Of a stretch of 64,000 nucleotides of DNA, positions 10,396 to 23,484 are shown piece by piece. The translations under genes and the position numbers were made by a program. The notes beneath the pieces were generated by a model that was given only the letters and a program-made list of their open reading frames with translations, had not been told where the DNA came from and made no database searches. Location: positions 2,946,645 through 3,010,644 of the forward strand of contig CP022114.1 of assembly GCA_002211745.1 (NCBI GenBank), read 5' to 3'. The DNA is from Kluyvera genomosp. 3. Lineage in GTDB: Bacteria > Pseudomonadota > Gammaproteobacteria > Enterobacterales > Enterobacteriaceae. Within the stretch, counting starts at the first letter, position 1; every line of letters begins with the position of its first letter.

Positions 10396-11309
10396 TTAGT
10401 TGGTCAGATGAAGGAACGCAGCGCCGCGCATCCCCCTGCATCACCGTGGCGTGCGCGTTCAATGCGCGGCGTGCGGGCTACAGGCAGTAAATGACGCGGT
10501 AAGCGGTGCGCTAGTCCATCGGCGATCGCTGAAAAATTTGATAACCCACCGCCGAGCACCAGCAGATCCGGGTCGACAATGGTCAGTATATTCCCCAGGC
10601 ACACGGCAAGCAGATCCAGATAAAGCTCAACGTGCTCGCGCGCCCTTTCGTCTCCCTGCTGCCAGAGGGCAACAATTTCCGGCGAGGTCAGCGGCTGCTG
10701 GTAGACATGGTTGTACAGCCACGCAAACCCACGACCGGATAAATAGTTTTCGATACAGCCGAGCTGGCCGCAGCCGCAGCGCACCAGCGGGAAATCACGC
10801 CCCACCACTTCCAGCGCGTCGACCGGCAGGCGAATATGACCAAACTCGCCGGTAATATAACTGTGACCGGTAATCGATTTACCGTTCAGCACGATACCGC
10901 CACCGACGCCGGTGCCAAGAATCAAGCCCATCACCAGCGGGTACTGGGTAAACTCGTCGTCCCAGGCCTCAGAGATGGCAAAACAGTTAGCGTCGTTATC
11001 CAGACGTACGTCGCGGTCGAGCAAACGGCTAAGATCCGCACGGAGCGGTCGACCGGTCGCCGCCGGGACGTTCGCCGCATACAGCGTGCCGTCTTCGGTT
11101 TCCGGCATACCGGGAATGCCGATACCCACGGTGCCACGGCAGTTAAAACGTGCGTCGGCTTCCGCCACCAGCCCGGTTACCGCTTCAAGGAAGCTTTCAT
11201 AGCTCTCTTTCGGCGTCGGGATACGTTTTTCCCATTGAAGCTGGCGCGATGAATCAAATACGCCCAGCGCGATTTTGCTGCCGCCAATGTCAAATCCATA
11301 ATGCATCAT
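10396..11309 (-). CDS. nagK: N-acetyl-D-glucosamine kinase NagK, late frameshift
   Basis: ROK-family kinase that phosphorylates GlcNAc recovered from murein recycling. Visible are the phosphate-binding start [15 protein letters not shown], the sugar site GIGIPGMPE, and the ROK zinc motif [12 protein letters not shown] near residue 180. As read, the protein ends [13 protein letters not shown]; adding a G to the run near 10435 gives the conserved end [16 protein letters not shown] with a stop at 10396. Two Met codons open the gene. It is co-oriented with cobB and forms the nagK-cobB pair seen in E. coli. Confidence 0.94.
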
Positions 11310-11366
11310 TGTTCATTCCTCTAACTGACGCACGCAGCAGCAACGCCGCGCGGTCAGGACGTCAAA

Positions 11367-12610
11367 TTACTGGCCACTCAGCACCCTCGCAGGGTCGATA
11401 CGGCTGGCGCGGCGGGCGGGATACCAGCTTGCCAGCAGACTCAGCAACAGTGCCGTGACCAGCACATAAACGACATCCAGCCAGTGCAGTTCAGACGGCA
11501 GGAAGTCGATAAAATAAATGTCACCCGATAAGAATTGATGACCAATAATCTTTTCAATCACCTTAATAATGTCGGTGAGGTACAGCGAAGCGAACACGCC
11601 GATAACCACACCACAAAGACTGCCCAACAGGCCAGCCAATAAACCATACCACACGAAAATTGCGCGAATCAGCCCGTCTTTAGCGCCCAATGTGCGCAGG
11701 ACCGCAATATCGCTACTTTTATCTTTCACGGCCATCACTAACGTCGACACGATGTTAAAACAGGCCACGCCAATCACCAGAACCATCGCCAGATACATAA
11801 TCGCGCGGATCATCTGAATGTCGCGATACATATAGCCGTAGGTGCCAATCCAGCTCTTGATATAGACGTAGTTATTGGTGACCTCGCCCGCGTCGCGCAC
11901 CAGCTTGTTGGCGTTGAACACGTCGTTCACTTTAATGGCGATACCGGTGATGCTTTCTCCCATATCCAGATACTGCTGGGCATCCTGCATCGGAATCATG
12001 GCGAAGCTGTGGTCAAGCTGACCGCTCAACTGGAGAATACCGATGACGTGCAGGCGCACGCGTTTCGGTTGCAGCAGCTTATGCTCGGGGTTCGAGTTGG
12101 GGATCATGATCGACACCCAGTCGCCGGCTTTCACCTTCAGCGCATCGGCGACGCCTTTGCCGAGGATAATTTGCTGCTCCCCGGCCTTAAAATTCGCCCA
12201 GGCATTCGCCTGAACAAAGCGCGGCAGAGCGCTCAGTTTACTCTCTTGCTGCGGATCGACGCCTTTGACCTGAATGGCGCGCAGGTTGCTACCGCTCTCC
12301 ACCAGGCCGGTAAAGTTGATGTACGGCGCCGCGGCCTCAATGCCTTTCACCGCTTCAACTTTCGGCAGTACGTTTTGCCAGTGGTTCCACGGCGGGTTGA
12401 CCGCTTCGATTTCGCCGTGCGGCACCACCGCAAGAATGCGGTTGTTCAACTCACGCTCGAAGCCGTTCATCGCGCTCAGGCCGACGATCAGCACCGCCAC
12501 ACCCAGCGCAATCCCCACGGTGGAGATAACCGAAATCAGCGACACCATGCCGCTGCGCCGACGCCCGCGGCTAAAGCGCAGGCCAATCAGTAACGACAGC
12601 GAAGGAGCCA

Positions 12611-12611
<1 letters not shown>
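11367..12611 (-). CDS. lolE: Lipoprotein-releasing ABC permease LolE
   Basis: Inner-membrane subunit of LolCDE, which extracts outer-membrane lipoproteins and hands them to LolA. It is 414 residues, equal to E. coli LolE. A first membrane segment lies near residues 23-47, then a large periplasmic domain, then the FtsX-type block of three segments from about 265. The motif [15 protein letters not shown] is conserved with LolC. The start codon overlaps the lolD stop (TAATG). The frame is intact. Confidence 0.97.
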
Positions 12612-15293
<2,682 letters not shown>

Positions 15294-15306
15294 CACCAAT
15301 GCCGAT

Positions 15307-15340
15307 CCGGCCTACAGGATGGCTCCTGCAGGCCGGTTTT
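15307..15340 (+). terminator. Terminator after yjdF-like gene
   Basis: A 13-bp stem with one mismatch (CCGGCCTACAGGA / TCCTGCAGGCCGG), a 4-base loop TGGC and then TTTT. It ends plus-strand transcription just before the convergent SemiSWEET stop. Confidence 0.7.
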
Positions 15341-15342
15341 CC

Positions 15343-15597
15343 CTACCCTCGACGCAGCTTAATGACAAGGATCGGCATCGCGAACACCAGCGTCAGAAAA
15401 TTCGCCATACTCACGGCCTTGTCTTCAATCATTAAACCGTAAACCAGCCACATCACCAGCCCGCAGACAAACATCACGTACATCAGACCCGAAATGCCCT
15501 GGGTGTTGCGAGTGACAATAACCTTAATGGCCTGCGGCAAAAAAGAGAGCGTGGTGAGACAGGCTGCCAGATAGCCAATCCATGATGTCCATTCCAT
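15343..15597 (-). CDS. SemiSWEET sugar transporter
   Basis: 84 residues with three membrane segments and the PQ motif FLPQAIKVIVTRNTQGIS near residue 20, followed by MFVCGLVMWLVYGLM. This is the half-size MtN3/SWEET fold, which works as a dimer and moves small sugars by facilitated diffusion. The start lies 2 bases after the melB stop, so it is almost certainly co-transcribed and coupled with melAB. A role in melibiose, or in galactose/glucose efflux after melibiose cleavage, is an inference from position. Confidence 0.85.
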   Translation of the reverse strand: MEWTSWIGYLAACLTTLSFLPQAIKVIVTRNTQGISGLMYVMFVCGLVMWLVYGLMIEDKAVSMANFLTLVFAMPILVIKLRRG

Positions 15598-15599
15598 GA

Positions 15600-17030
15600 T
15601 TACGCCTTTACATCCCGTACAACACTCGCCACTGGGGCTGGATTGTCCAGCGCCACGGCAGGCGATGGCGTTTTGCGATACTTATCCAACAGGTGAATCT
15701 GAATTTTCCGCAAGGCATCGCCATTCAGGCGGTAATAACGGAAATAGAGCACCAGCGTCATGATGAAAAACAGTGCTGGTAATGCAATCATAATAAACTG
15801 CATGCCTTGAACGGTTTGCGCCGACTGCGCCACATTTGGGGTATAGCCGATGATGCCCAACACCACGGCGATAAAGAAAGCCGCAAATGCCGAACCGCCC
15901 TTCACCACCATCGTCTGCACCGAGTAAGCAATACTTTCGCAGCGAACGTTGAGCTTGTACTCGCCATAGTCAACGGTATCCGCCACCATGATGACCTGCA
16001 GAACCCAGAACAGCGCGGTGCCCACATTAAGGAACACCCCGGCCACGATAATCAGCGGCGCGTTGTGATACCCCGCCAGTGCCATCGCAAACAGCCCGAT
16101 GCAGCTGATCACCGGCAGAATTGACGCCCCGGCCCACAGTACGCGTCTCGACAGCGCGTTCACCAGCCTCGGGAAGAGAATCAGAGTGAGTAAATTCGCC
16201 GCGCCCGCGTAGGAAAGGTAGTACGGGAACAGTGCCGCATCGCCAATCACGTAGGTGAAGTAGTAAATCGCAAAGCCAGTAATGATGTTAGAAGCAATGT
16301 TGTAAGCCAGCGCCATCCCCAACAGGCAAGAGAGCTGATCGTTTTTGTAAATCAGCGCCACAATCCCTTTTAACGTCAGACGAGCACTATCGGCAGCCGC
16401 ATCGCTGTCGGAGGAGAAAACTTCGTGCACGTTGCGCAGCGTGACAACGGTCGAGACGATAAAGAAAGCAATCAGCACCAGCGTAAACATCTGGAAACCA
16501 AACCCGCGATCCGCGCCGCCGACGGCCTCCACGAAAGGTAGCGTAATGCCTGCCGTGACAAATCCGGCCAGGCTGGCGAAGAAACGCGGATAAGGCACCA
16601 GTTGCTCGCGTTCGCGCTTATCAAGGGTAATCGTCGGCACCAGCGACCAGAAAGGAATATCCATAATGGTGTAGGTCATTCCCCACAGGATATAGGTGAC
16701 GCAGACAAAAACGACCTGCGCGGTGCCTTCAAACAGATGAGCGCTGAACAGTAAAAACAGAATCAGCGAGTTCGCAAGCGTACCGATAAGGATCCACGGT
16801 TTGAATTTGCCCCATCGCGTTCGCGTGGCGTTCACTATCCATCCCATGATGGGGTCGTTTATCGCATCCCAGATACGCGCCACAAGGAACAGCGTGCCCA
16901 CCAGGCCAACCGACAGCCCGACGACGTCGGTGTAGTAATACATCAGATACATATAAACAATGCCGATGGCGAAATCTTTACCAAACGCACCGAATCCGTA
17001 ACTGAGTTTTGTTGTCAGAGAGATGCTCAT
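15600..17030 (-). CDS. melB: Melibiose:cation symporter MelB
   Basis: Inner-membrane GPH-family symporter that takes up melibiose with Na+, Li+ or H+. Start at 17030 gives [20 protein letters not shown] and 476 residues; the open frame extends 28 codons upstream without homology. Cation-site acidic residues lie in [14 protein letters not shown] (Asp near 55 and 59) and in the [12 protein letters not shown] segment. The middle loop (about 215-235) and C-terminal tail differ most from E. coli. It lies 88 bases after melA and 2 bases before the SemiSWEET gene. The frame is intact. Confidence 0.96.
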   Translation of the reverse strand: MSISLTTKLSYGFGAFGKDFAIGIVYMYLMYYYTDVVGLSVGLVGTLFLVARIWDAINDPIMGWIVNATRTRWGKFKPWILIGTLANSLILFLLFSAHLFEGTAQVVFVCVTYILWGMTYTIMDIPFWSLVPTITLDKREREQLVPYPRFFASLAGFVTAGITLPFVEAVGGADRGFGFQMFTLVLIAFFIVSTVVTLRNVHEVFSSDSDAAADSARLTLKGIVALIYKNDQLSCLLGMALAYNIASNIITGFAIYYFTYVIGDAALFPYYLSYAGAANLLTLILFPRLVNALSRRVLWAGASILPVISCIGLFAMALAGYHNAPLIIVAGVFLNVGTALFWVLQVIMVADTVDYGEYKLNVRCESIAYSVQTMVVKGGSAFAAFFIAVVLGIIGYTPNVAQSAQTVQGMQFIMIALPALFFIMTLVLYFRYYRLNGDALRKIQIHLLDKYRKTPSPAVALDNPAPVASVVRDVKA

Positions 17031-17085
17031 AGGGTACCGGGTCACTGTTACCAGTGCCCGCCTTCTGTTATTAGCGAGAGGTAAA

Positions 17086-17108
17086 GCGCCGGATACTTTG
17101 CCCGGCGC
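17086..17108. repeat. Short GC hairpin between melA and melB
   Basis: Inverted repeat GCGCCGG / CCGGCGC with a 9-base spacer in the melA-melB gap. It could protect the melA message or reduce melB expression relative to melA. Confidence 0.45.
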
Positions 17109-17118
17109 CGTCATTTTT

Positions 17119-18474
17119 TTAGCGGTGCAGCCAGGCTGGCAACCAGTCGCCGTGGGCGGTAATCAGGTCATCCACCAGCGCATAGATTTCGTCGATGCCC
17201 AGTACGGCTGCGGTATGCGGATCCATCATCGCCGCGTGATAAACACGATCGCGATTTTCCGTCAGAATGGCCTCCGTCAGCAGCGTCTGCACGTTAATAT
17301 TGGTCTGCATCATCGCCGCAAGGTGCGCGGGAATCGCCCCCACTTTTGTCGGCTGAATACCGTTCGCATCGACCAGGCAAGCAACCTCCACGCAGCTGCC
17401 CTGCGGCAGGTTATCAATCAGACCGTCGTTACGTACGTTGCCATAAATAACGCTCGGCTCGCCGGTCCACAGCGCGTTCATGATGGTGCTGGCGTACTCT
17501 CTCGACGGTTTAATATCAATACGTTCAGCGGTTTTGTACTCTTCCAGCTCCTTATGCCAGTTTGCCAACTGTTCAACGCAACGTTTCGGGTATTCGTCCA
17601 GCGGTACCTTGTAGCGTTCGATCAGATCTTCGCGTCCGGGCTTAATAAACCACGGTGTATATTCGGCGAAATGCTCGGACGATTCGGTGACGAAGTAGCC
17701 CAGCTTTTTGAACATTTCATAGCGCACGATGTTCTGGCAGCGCGTATTGCCATGAATATTTGGCTTCGGAGCCTCGCCTGCGGCATAGGCAGCCAGCAGT
17801 TCCGGGTAGAGATTGACGTACTCGCCATCGGCGTTTTTGCGTTCCAGTTCAAGATAGAACGCCATGTGGTTAATACCGGCGCAGCGATAACGCAACGAAG
17901 CGGGATCAATACCGAGATCGCGAGCCAGTTCTTCCGCCGTTCCTTGTACCGAATGGCACAGCCCTACCTGTTTGATGTGCGGGTAGCGAGCGTACATTGC
18001 CCAGGTGTTCATCGCCATCGGGTTAACGTAGTTAAGCATGGTGGCATTCGGGCACAGCTCGCTCATGTCCTCACAAATTTGCCAGAGATGCGGGATGGTC
18101 CGCAGCGCGCGCATAATGCCGCCAGGCCCAAGCGTATCGGCGATGGTTTGTTCCAGCCCGTGGCGTTTACACACTTCAAAGTCGGTCACGGTACAGGGTT
18201 CATAGCCGCCAATCTGGAAGGCGACGACCACAAAGTCCGCGCCCTGCAATGCCGCGCGCTGGTCGGTATGACAGGTAATATGGCCAGATGCTCCGGCCGA
18301 ATCCATCAGCTTGCGCACCACAATGTGCGACTCTTCCAGCCGCGTGGCATCGATATCCATCAGGGCAATATGCGCCGACTTCAATGCTTCACGATGAAAA
18401 ACATCGCCGAGGATATTTTTAACGAAAATCGTCGACCCGGCGCCGATAAAAGTAATTTTGGGTGCTGTCATCAT
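17119..18474 (-). CDS. melA: Alpha-galactosidase MelA (GH4)
   Basis: Cytoplasmic NAD- and Mn-dependent family 4 glycosidase that splits melibiose into galactose and glucose. The start [20 protein letters not shown] carries the dinucleotide-binding glycine motif. The metal cysteine is in [14 protein letters not shown] (near residue 175) and is followed by [13 protein letters not shown]. Length is 451 residues, as in E. coli. The frame extends far upstream, but the start at 18474 is fixed by homology. It is the first gene of melA-melB-SemiSWEET, divergent from melR. Confidence 0.97.
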   Translation of the reverse strand: MMTAPKITFIGAGSTIFVKNILGDVFHREALKSAHIALMDIDATRLEESHIVVRKLMDSAGASGHITCHTDQRAALQGADFVVVAFQIGGYEPCTVTDFEVCKRHGLEQTIADTLGPGGIMRALRTIPHLWQICEDMSELCPNATMLNYVNPMAMNTWAMYARYPHIKQVGLCHSVQGTAEELARDLGIDPASLRYRCAGINHMAFYLELERKNADGEYVNLYPELLAAYAAGEAPKPNIHGNTRCQNIVRYEMFKKLGYFVTESSEHFAEYTPWFIKPGREDLIERYKVPLDEYPKRCVEQLANWHKELEEYKTAERIDIKPSREYASTIMNALWTGEPSVIYGNVRNDGLIDNLPQGSCVEVACLVDANGIQPTKVGAIPAHLAAMMQTNINVQTLLTEAILTENRDRVYHAAMMDPHTAAVLGIDEIYALVDDLITAHGDWLPAWLHR

Positions 18475-18743
18475 GACTCTCCAGAACAATAAGTGGACAA
18501 GAACATGGTGGCATGCGGTACTCGGGAAAACTTCCACCTTCCGCGATGAGCATTCCCATAAACTCAGATCGGCGACCGGGCAGCGGGTGATCTGAGCTTT
18601 TGGGAATAAATGAGCGCAAAAGCAGAGTATACGGCCTGAATTAGCGGTTACTATTAGGCTAAGCGATGGGTTATGCAGCCGACTTCCCGGTTGATAACTC
18701 CCCGCTCTGACGTCATTCTGATAAATCAGGAAATGGAGCCGCC
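18475..18743. promoter_or_regulatory. melR-melA intergenic region with large imperfect palindrome
   Basis: This 269-base region must hold the melR and melA promoters. In E. coli, MelR and CRP bind here. An 18-bp inverted repeat with 16 matches lies at 18553-18570 and 18589-18606 (left arm TTCCCATAAACTCAGATC, right arm GATCTGAGCTTTTGGGAA). Each arm is the size of a known MelR site, so a MelR operator pair is likely. I did not find a strong CRP site by eye. Confidence 0.6.
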
Positions 18744-19670
18744 ATGAGCAACGAGCCAATCTCTCTTCTTCCGCCCGACCCGCACATGTGCAACGGCGAT
18801 GAAAAACAGACCCGTAGCCCACTCTCACTCTATTCTGAATACCAGCGTCTTGATGTTGAACTCCGTCCACCGCACGCCATGCCCGCCAGCCACTGGCACG
18901 GACAGGTCGAGGTGAACGTGCCATTTGATGGTGACGTCGAATACCTGATCAACAATGAAGTCGTGCAGATAAAACAAGGGCATATCACCCTCTTCTGGGC
19001 CTGTACGCCGCACCAGCTCACCCGTCCGGGACATTGTCAGCAGATGGCGATTTTCAGCCTCCCTATGCATTTGTTCCTCTCCTGGCCGCTGGACCGCGAA
19101 CTGGTCAACTACGTCACCCATGGCATGGTGATAAAGTCGCTCGCCACTCAGCAGCTGAGCGCCTTTGAAGTGACCCGCTGGCAGCAGGAGCTTGCCAGCC
19201 CGAATGAACAGATTCGTCAGTTGGCCATCGATGAAATAGCGCTGATGCTTAAGCGTTTTAGCCTCTCCGGCTGGCAGCCTATCCTGCTGAATAAGACCTC
19301 ACGCACGCACAAAAACAGCGTCTCGCGCCACGCGCAGTTTTACGTCAGCCAGATGCTTGGGTTTATTGCCGATAACTATGATCAGGCGTTAACCATCAAT
19401 GACGTCGCGGAGCATGTGAAGCTGAATGCCAACTACGCGATGGGCATTTTCCAGCGCGTCATGCAGCTCACCTTAAAGCAGTACATTACGGCGATGCGCA
19501 TCAACCACGTCCGCGCGCTGTTGAGCGATACGGATAAAACCATCATTGACGTTGCCATGACCGCGGGTTTTCGCTCAAGCAGCCGTTTTTACAGCACCTT
19601 CAGCAAATTGGTCGGCATGTCGCCACAGCAGTACCGCAAGCTCAGCCAGCAGAAGCGGCAAATGATCTGA
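18744..19670 (+). CDS. melR: AraC-family melibiose operon activator MelR
   Basis: 308 residues. The N-terminal sugar-sensing cupin region (about 30-170) includes MPASHWHGQVEVNVPFDGDV and matches E. coli MelR. The C-terminal AraC-type double helix-turn-helix (about 205-303) includes ALTINDVAEHVKLNANYAMG and DVAMTAGFRSSSRFYSTFSK. MelR activates melAB with melibiose and CRP. The first 15 residues are longer than in E. coli. A GGAG ribosome site precedes the ATG. The gene is divergent from melA. The frame is intact. Confidence 0.96.
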   Translation: MSNEPISLLPPDPHMCNGDEKQTRSPLSLYSEYQRLDVELRPPHAMPASHWHGQVEVNVPFDGDVEYLINNEVVQIKQGHITLFWACTPHQLTRPGHCQQMAIFSLPMHLFLSWPLDRELVNYVTHGMVIKSLATQQLSAFEVTRWQQELASPNEQIRQLAIDEIALMLKRFSLSGWQPILLNKTSRTHKNSVSRHAQFYVSQMLGFIADNYDQALTINDVAEHVKLNANYAMGIFQRVMQLTLKQYITAMRINHVRALLSDTDKTIIDVAMTAGFRSSSRFYSTFSKLVGMSPQQYRKLSQQKRQMI

Positions 19671-19787
19671 AACGCACCATCCCCGCATTTTCAGCGGTTG
19701 CACTCCGGCCACCATCACGGATAATAAGTACAGCAAATTTATATTATTACCGTGGAAATACGGCCTTCTGGAGAACGTGCGCTGACT

Positions 19788-22700
19788 ATGCCTGAACTTG
19801 CCCGTTATGCCCTACCGACAAAACCCGGCGACCAGCGCCTGCTTGGCGAACTGACCGGCGCGGCCTGCGCGACATTGGTGGCGGATATCGCCGAGCGTCA
19901 TGCGGGGCCGGTGGTGTTAATCGCCCCGGATATGCAGAACGCCCTGCGCCTGCACGATGAAATTGCTCAGTTTACCGACAGCCTGGTGATGAACCTCGCC
20001 GACTGGGAGACGCTGCCCTATGACAGCTTCTCACCGCATCAGGATATTATCTCCTCGCGCCTGTCGACGCTCTACCAGTTACCCACCATGCAGCGCGGCG
20101 TGCTGATCGTGCCGGTTAGCACGCTGATGCAGCGCGTCTGCCCGCACAGTTTCCTGCACGGCCACGCGTTGGTGATGAAAAAAGGCCAGCGCCTGTCGCG
20201 CGACGCCCTGCGCAGCCAGCTCGACAGCGCGGGTTATCGTCATGTCGATCAGGTGATGGAGCACGGTGAATACGCCACCCGCGGCGCGCTGCTGGATCTC
20301 TATCCAATGGGCAGCGAGCAGCCCTATCGCCTTGACTTCTTCGATGATGAAATCGACAGCCTGCGCGTCTTTGACGTCGACAGCCAGCGTACGCTGGAAG
20401 AGGTGGAAGCCATTAACCTGCTACCCGCCCACGAATTCCCGACCGATAAAACCGCTATCGAACTGTTCCGCAGCCAGTGGCGCGATAAGTTTGAGGTCAA
20501 ACGTGACGCTGAACATATCTACCAGCAGGTCAGTAAAGGCACGCTGCCTGCCGGGATCGAATACTGGCAGCCGCTGTTCTTCAGCGAACCGCTGCCCGCG
20601 CTGTTCAGCTATTTCCCGGCCGACACTCTGCTGGTGAATACCGGCGACGTCGAGGCCAGCGCCAACCGTTTCCAGGCTGATGCACAGGCACGTTTTGAAA
20701 ATCGCGGCGTGGATCCGATGCGTCCGCTGCTGCCGCCCGCCCAGCTGTGGCTGCGTACCGAAGAGCTGAACAGCGAGCTGAAAAAATGGCCGCGTATCCA
20801 GCTTAAAACCGAGCATCTGGCAGACAAAGCGGCGAATACCAACCTCGGCTTCCAGCCGCTGCCGGACCTTTCCGTCCAGGCGCAAAACAAATCGCCGTTG
20901 GATAATCTGCGTAAGTTTATCGAGTCCTTTAGCGGGCCGGTGGTCTTCTCGGTAGAGAGCGAGGGCCGCCGCGAAGCGTTAGGCGAACTGTTGGCGCGGA
21001 TCAAGCTGTCGCCAAAACGGATTCAGCGGCTCGATGAAGCAAGCGGTAAAGGTCACTATCTGATGATCGGCGCCGCCGAGCACGGCTTTATCGATACGCA
21101 ACATAACCTGGCGCTGATTTGTGAAAGCGATCTGCTGGGTGAGCGCGTGGCGCGTCGTCGTCAGGATGCCCGTCGGACCATTAACCCGGATACCCTGATT
21201 CGTAACCTGGCGGAGTTGCACATCGGCCAGCCGGTGGTGCATCTCGAGCACGGCGTGGGGCGTTACGGCGGCATGACGACCCTGGAAGCAGGCGGTATTA
21301 CCGCCGAGTATCTGATCCTCACCTACGCCAACGACGCCAAGCTGTACGTACCGGTCTCCTCATTGCACCTGATTAGCCGCTACGCCGGCGGCGCGGAAGA
21401 GAACGCGCCGCTGCACAAACTGGGCGGCGATGCCTGGAGCCGCGCGCGACAAAAAGCGGCGGAAAAAGTGCGCGATGTAGCTGCGGAGCTGCTGGATATC
21501 TACGCCCAGCGGGCAGCGAAAGAGGGCTTTGCCTTCAAGCACGATCGTGAACAGTATCAGCTGTTTTGCGACAGCTTCCCGTTTGAAACGACACCCGATC
21601 AGGCCCAGGCGATCAACGCGGTGCTCAGCGACATGTGCCAGCCGCTGGCGATGGATCGTCTGGTGTGCGGCGACGTTGGCTTCGGTAAAACCGAAGTCGC
21701 GATGCGCGCCGCCTTCCTCGCGGTCGAGAACCATAAGCAGGTTGCGGTGCTGGTGCCGACGACCCTGCTGGCGCAGCAGCACTATGATAACTTCCGCGAC
21801 CGTTTCGCCAACTGGCCAGTGCGTATTGAGATGCTTTCCCGCTTCCGCAGCGCCAAAGAGCAGACGCAGATCCTGACGGAAGCCGCCGAGGGCAAAATCG
21901 ATATTCTGATCGGTACCCACAAGCTGCTGCAAAGCGACGTGAAGCTGCGCGATCTGGGGCTGCTGATCGTCGATGAAGAGCATCGCTTCGGCGTGCGCCA
22001 CAAAGAGCGCATTAAAGCGATGCGCGCCGACGTCGACATTCTGACGCTCACCGCCACGCCTATTCCGCGAACCCTGAATATGGCGATGAGCGGTATGCGC
22101 GATCTGTCGATTATCGCTACCCCACCTGCCCGCCGTCTGGCGGTCAAAACCTTTGTGCGTGAGTACGATAGTCTGGTGGTGCGCGAAGCGATCCTGCGTG
22201 AAACGCTGCGCGGCGGCCAGGTGTACTACCTGTACAACGATGTCGAGAATATTCAGAAAGCCGCCGATAGACTGGCGGAACTGGTGCCGGAAGCGCGTAT
22301 CGCCATCGGTCACGGCCAGATGCGCGAGCGCGAGCTGGAACGGGTGATGAACGATTTCCACCACCAGCGCTTTAACGTGCTGGTGTGTACCACCATCATC
22401 GAGACCGGTATCGACATTCCGACCGCCAATACCATCATTATCGAGCGCGCCGACCACTTTGGTCTGGCGCAGCTGCATCAGCTGCGCGGCCGCGTGGGGC
22501 GTTCGCACCACCAGGCCTATGCCTGGCTGCTGACGCCGCATCCTAAAGCCATGACCCCGGATGCCCAGAAACGTCTGGAAGCCATCGCCTCGCTGGAAGA
22601 TTTGGGCGCAGGTTTTGCGCTGGCCACCCACGACCTCGAAATTCGCGGTGCGGGCGAACTGCTGGGCGAAGGGCAAAGCGGACAGATGGAATCCATCGGC

Positions 22701-23233
22701 TTCTCGCTGTACATGGAGATGCTGGAAAACGCCGTCGATGCGCTAAAAGAGGGTCGCGAACCGTCGCTGGAGGATTTAACCAGTCAGCAAACCGAAGTTG
22801 AGCTGCGTATGCCGTCGCTGTTGCCGGATGATTTTATCCCGGACGTTAACACGCGCCTCTCCTTCTACAAGCGTATTGCCAGCGCGAAGAACGAAAACGA
22901 GCTGGAAGAGATCAAAGTTGAGCTGATCGATCGCTTCGGCCTGCTACCGGATGCAGCGCGTAATCTACTGGATATCGCCCGTCTGCGTCAGCAGGCGCAA
23001 AAGCTGGGATCCGTAAGCTGGAAGGCAACGAGAAAGGCGGCGTGATTGAATTTGCCGAGAAGAATCACGTCAACCCAACGTGGCTGATTGGCCTGCTGCA
23101 AAAACAGCCGCAGCACTTCCGCCTCGACGGCCCGACACGGCTGAAGTTCTTCCAGGAGCTCGGCGAGCGTAAGACGCGCATGGATTGGGTTCGTCAGTTT
23201 ATGCGTCAACTGGAAGAAAACGCCCTCGCCTGA
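19788..23233 (+). CDS. mfd: Transcription-repair coupling factor Mfd, one late frameshift
   Basis: Large ATP-dependent translocase that removes stalled RNA polymerase and recruits UvrA. The start at 19788 gives MPELARYALPTKPGDQRLLG and, after repair, 1148 residues as in E. coli. UvrB-like modules occupy the N-terminus, then the RNA polymerase-interaction region near VVHLEHGVGRYGGM, then the helicase core with Walker A GDVGFGKTEVAMR and DEEH box IVDEEHRFG. The frame is lost near 23009 (LGSVSWK); one G gives LGIRKLEGNEKGGVIEF and joins the last 64 codons. In E. coli the upstream neighbour is ycfT; here it is melR. Confidence 0.96.
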
Positions 23234-23274
23234 ACGAAATAACAGACTGATTATTTTTTTATTTTTTCATCCTT

Positions 23275-23303
23275 ATACGGCCGCTGATGCGGCCGTATTG
23301 TTT
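23275..23303 (+). terminator. mfd terminator
   Basis: A perfect 10-bp stem ATACGGCCGC / GCGGCCGTAT with loop TGAT, followed by TGTTTTC. It lies 42 bases after the mfd stop. Confidence 0.75.
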
Positions 23304-23383
23304 TCTCTCCACTCCTGAAATCCCGTTTCATTCTTTCCCAATCGCATTCTTACTTTTGTTTACATTGTAATAAAAATGCGTAT

Positions 23384-23404
23384 ATTTCTCATTTGCATTC
23401 ATTA
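23384..23404. promoter_or_regulatory. Possible Fur box upstream of fhuE
   Basis: AT-rich sequence with CATTTG/CATTCA/TTAT repeats resembles a degenerate array of the Fur hexamer. FhuE is iron-repressed by Fur in E. coli. The match is partial, so this is tentative. Confidence 0.35.
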
Positions 23405-23484
23405 TATGCATGCGCGTTGGCCTATAACACGACCGTCACCACAGAGCGGCGGACAAAAATAATGACGATTGATTAAGGGTTTAT

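Noticed and set aside
12009-12593. A 194-codon plus-strand frame opposite lolE.
   Set aside because: Shadow of the intact lolE gene.
17023-18492. A 489-codon plus-strand open frame opposite melA.
   Set aside because: melA is unmistakable on the minus strand. The plus frame is a codon-bias shadow with no recognisable domain.
21360-22676. A 438-codon minus-strand open frame opposite mfd.
   Set aside because: It lies entirely inside the conserved Mfd helicase region and is rich in His/Arg/Gln, as antisense shadows of GC-rich genes are.
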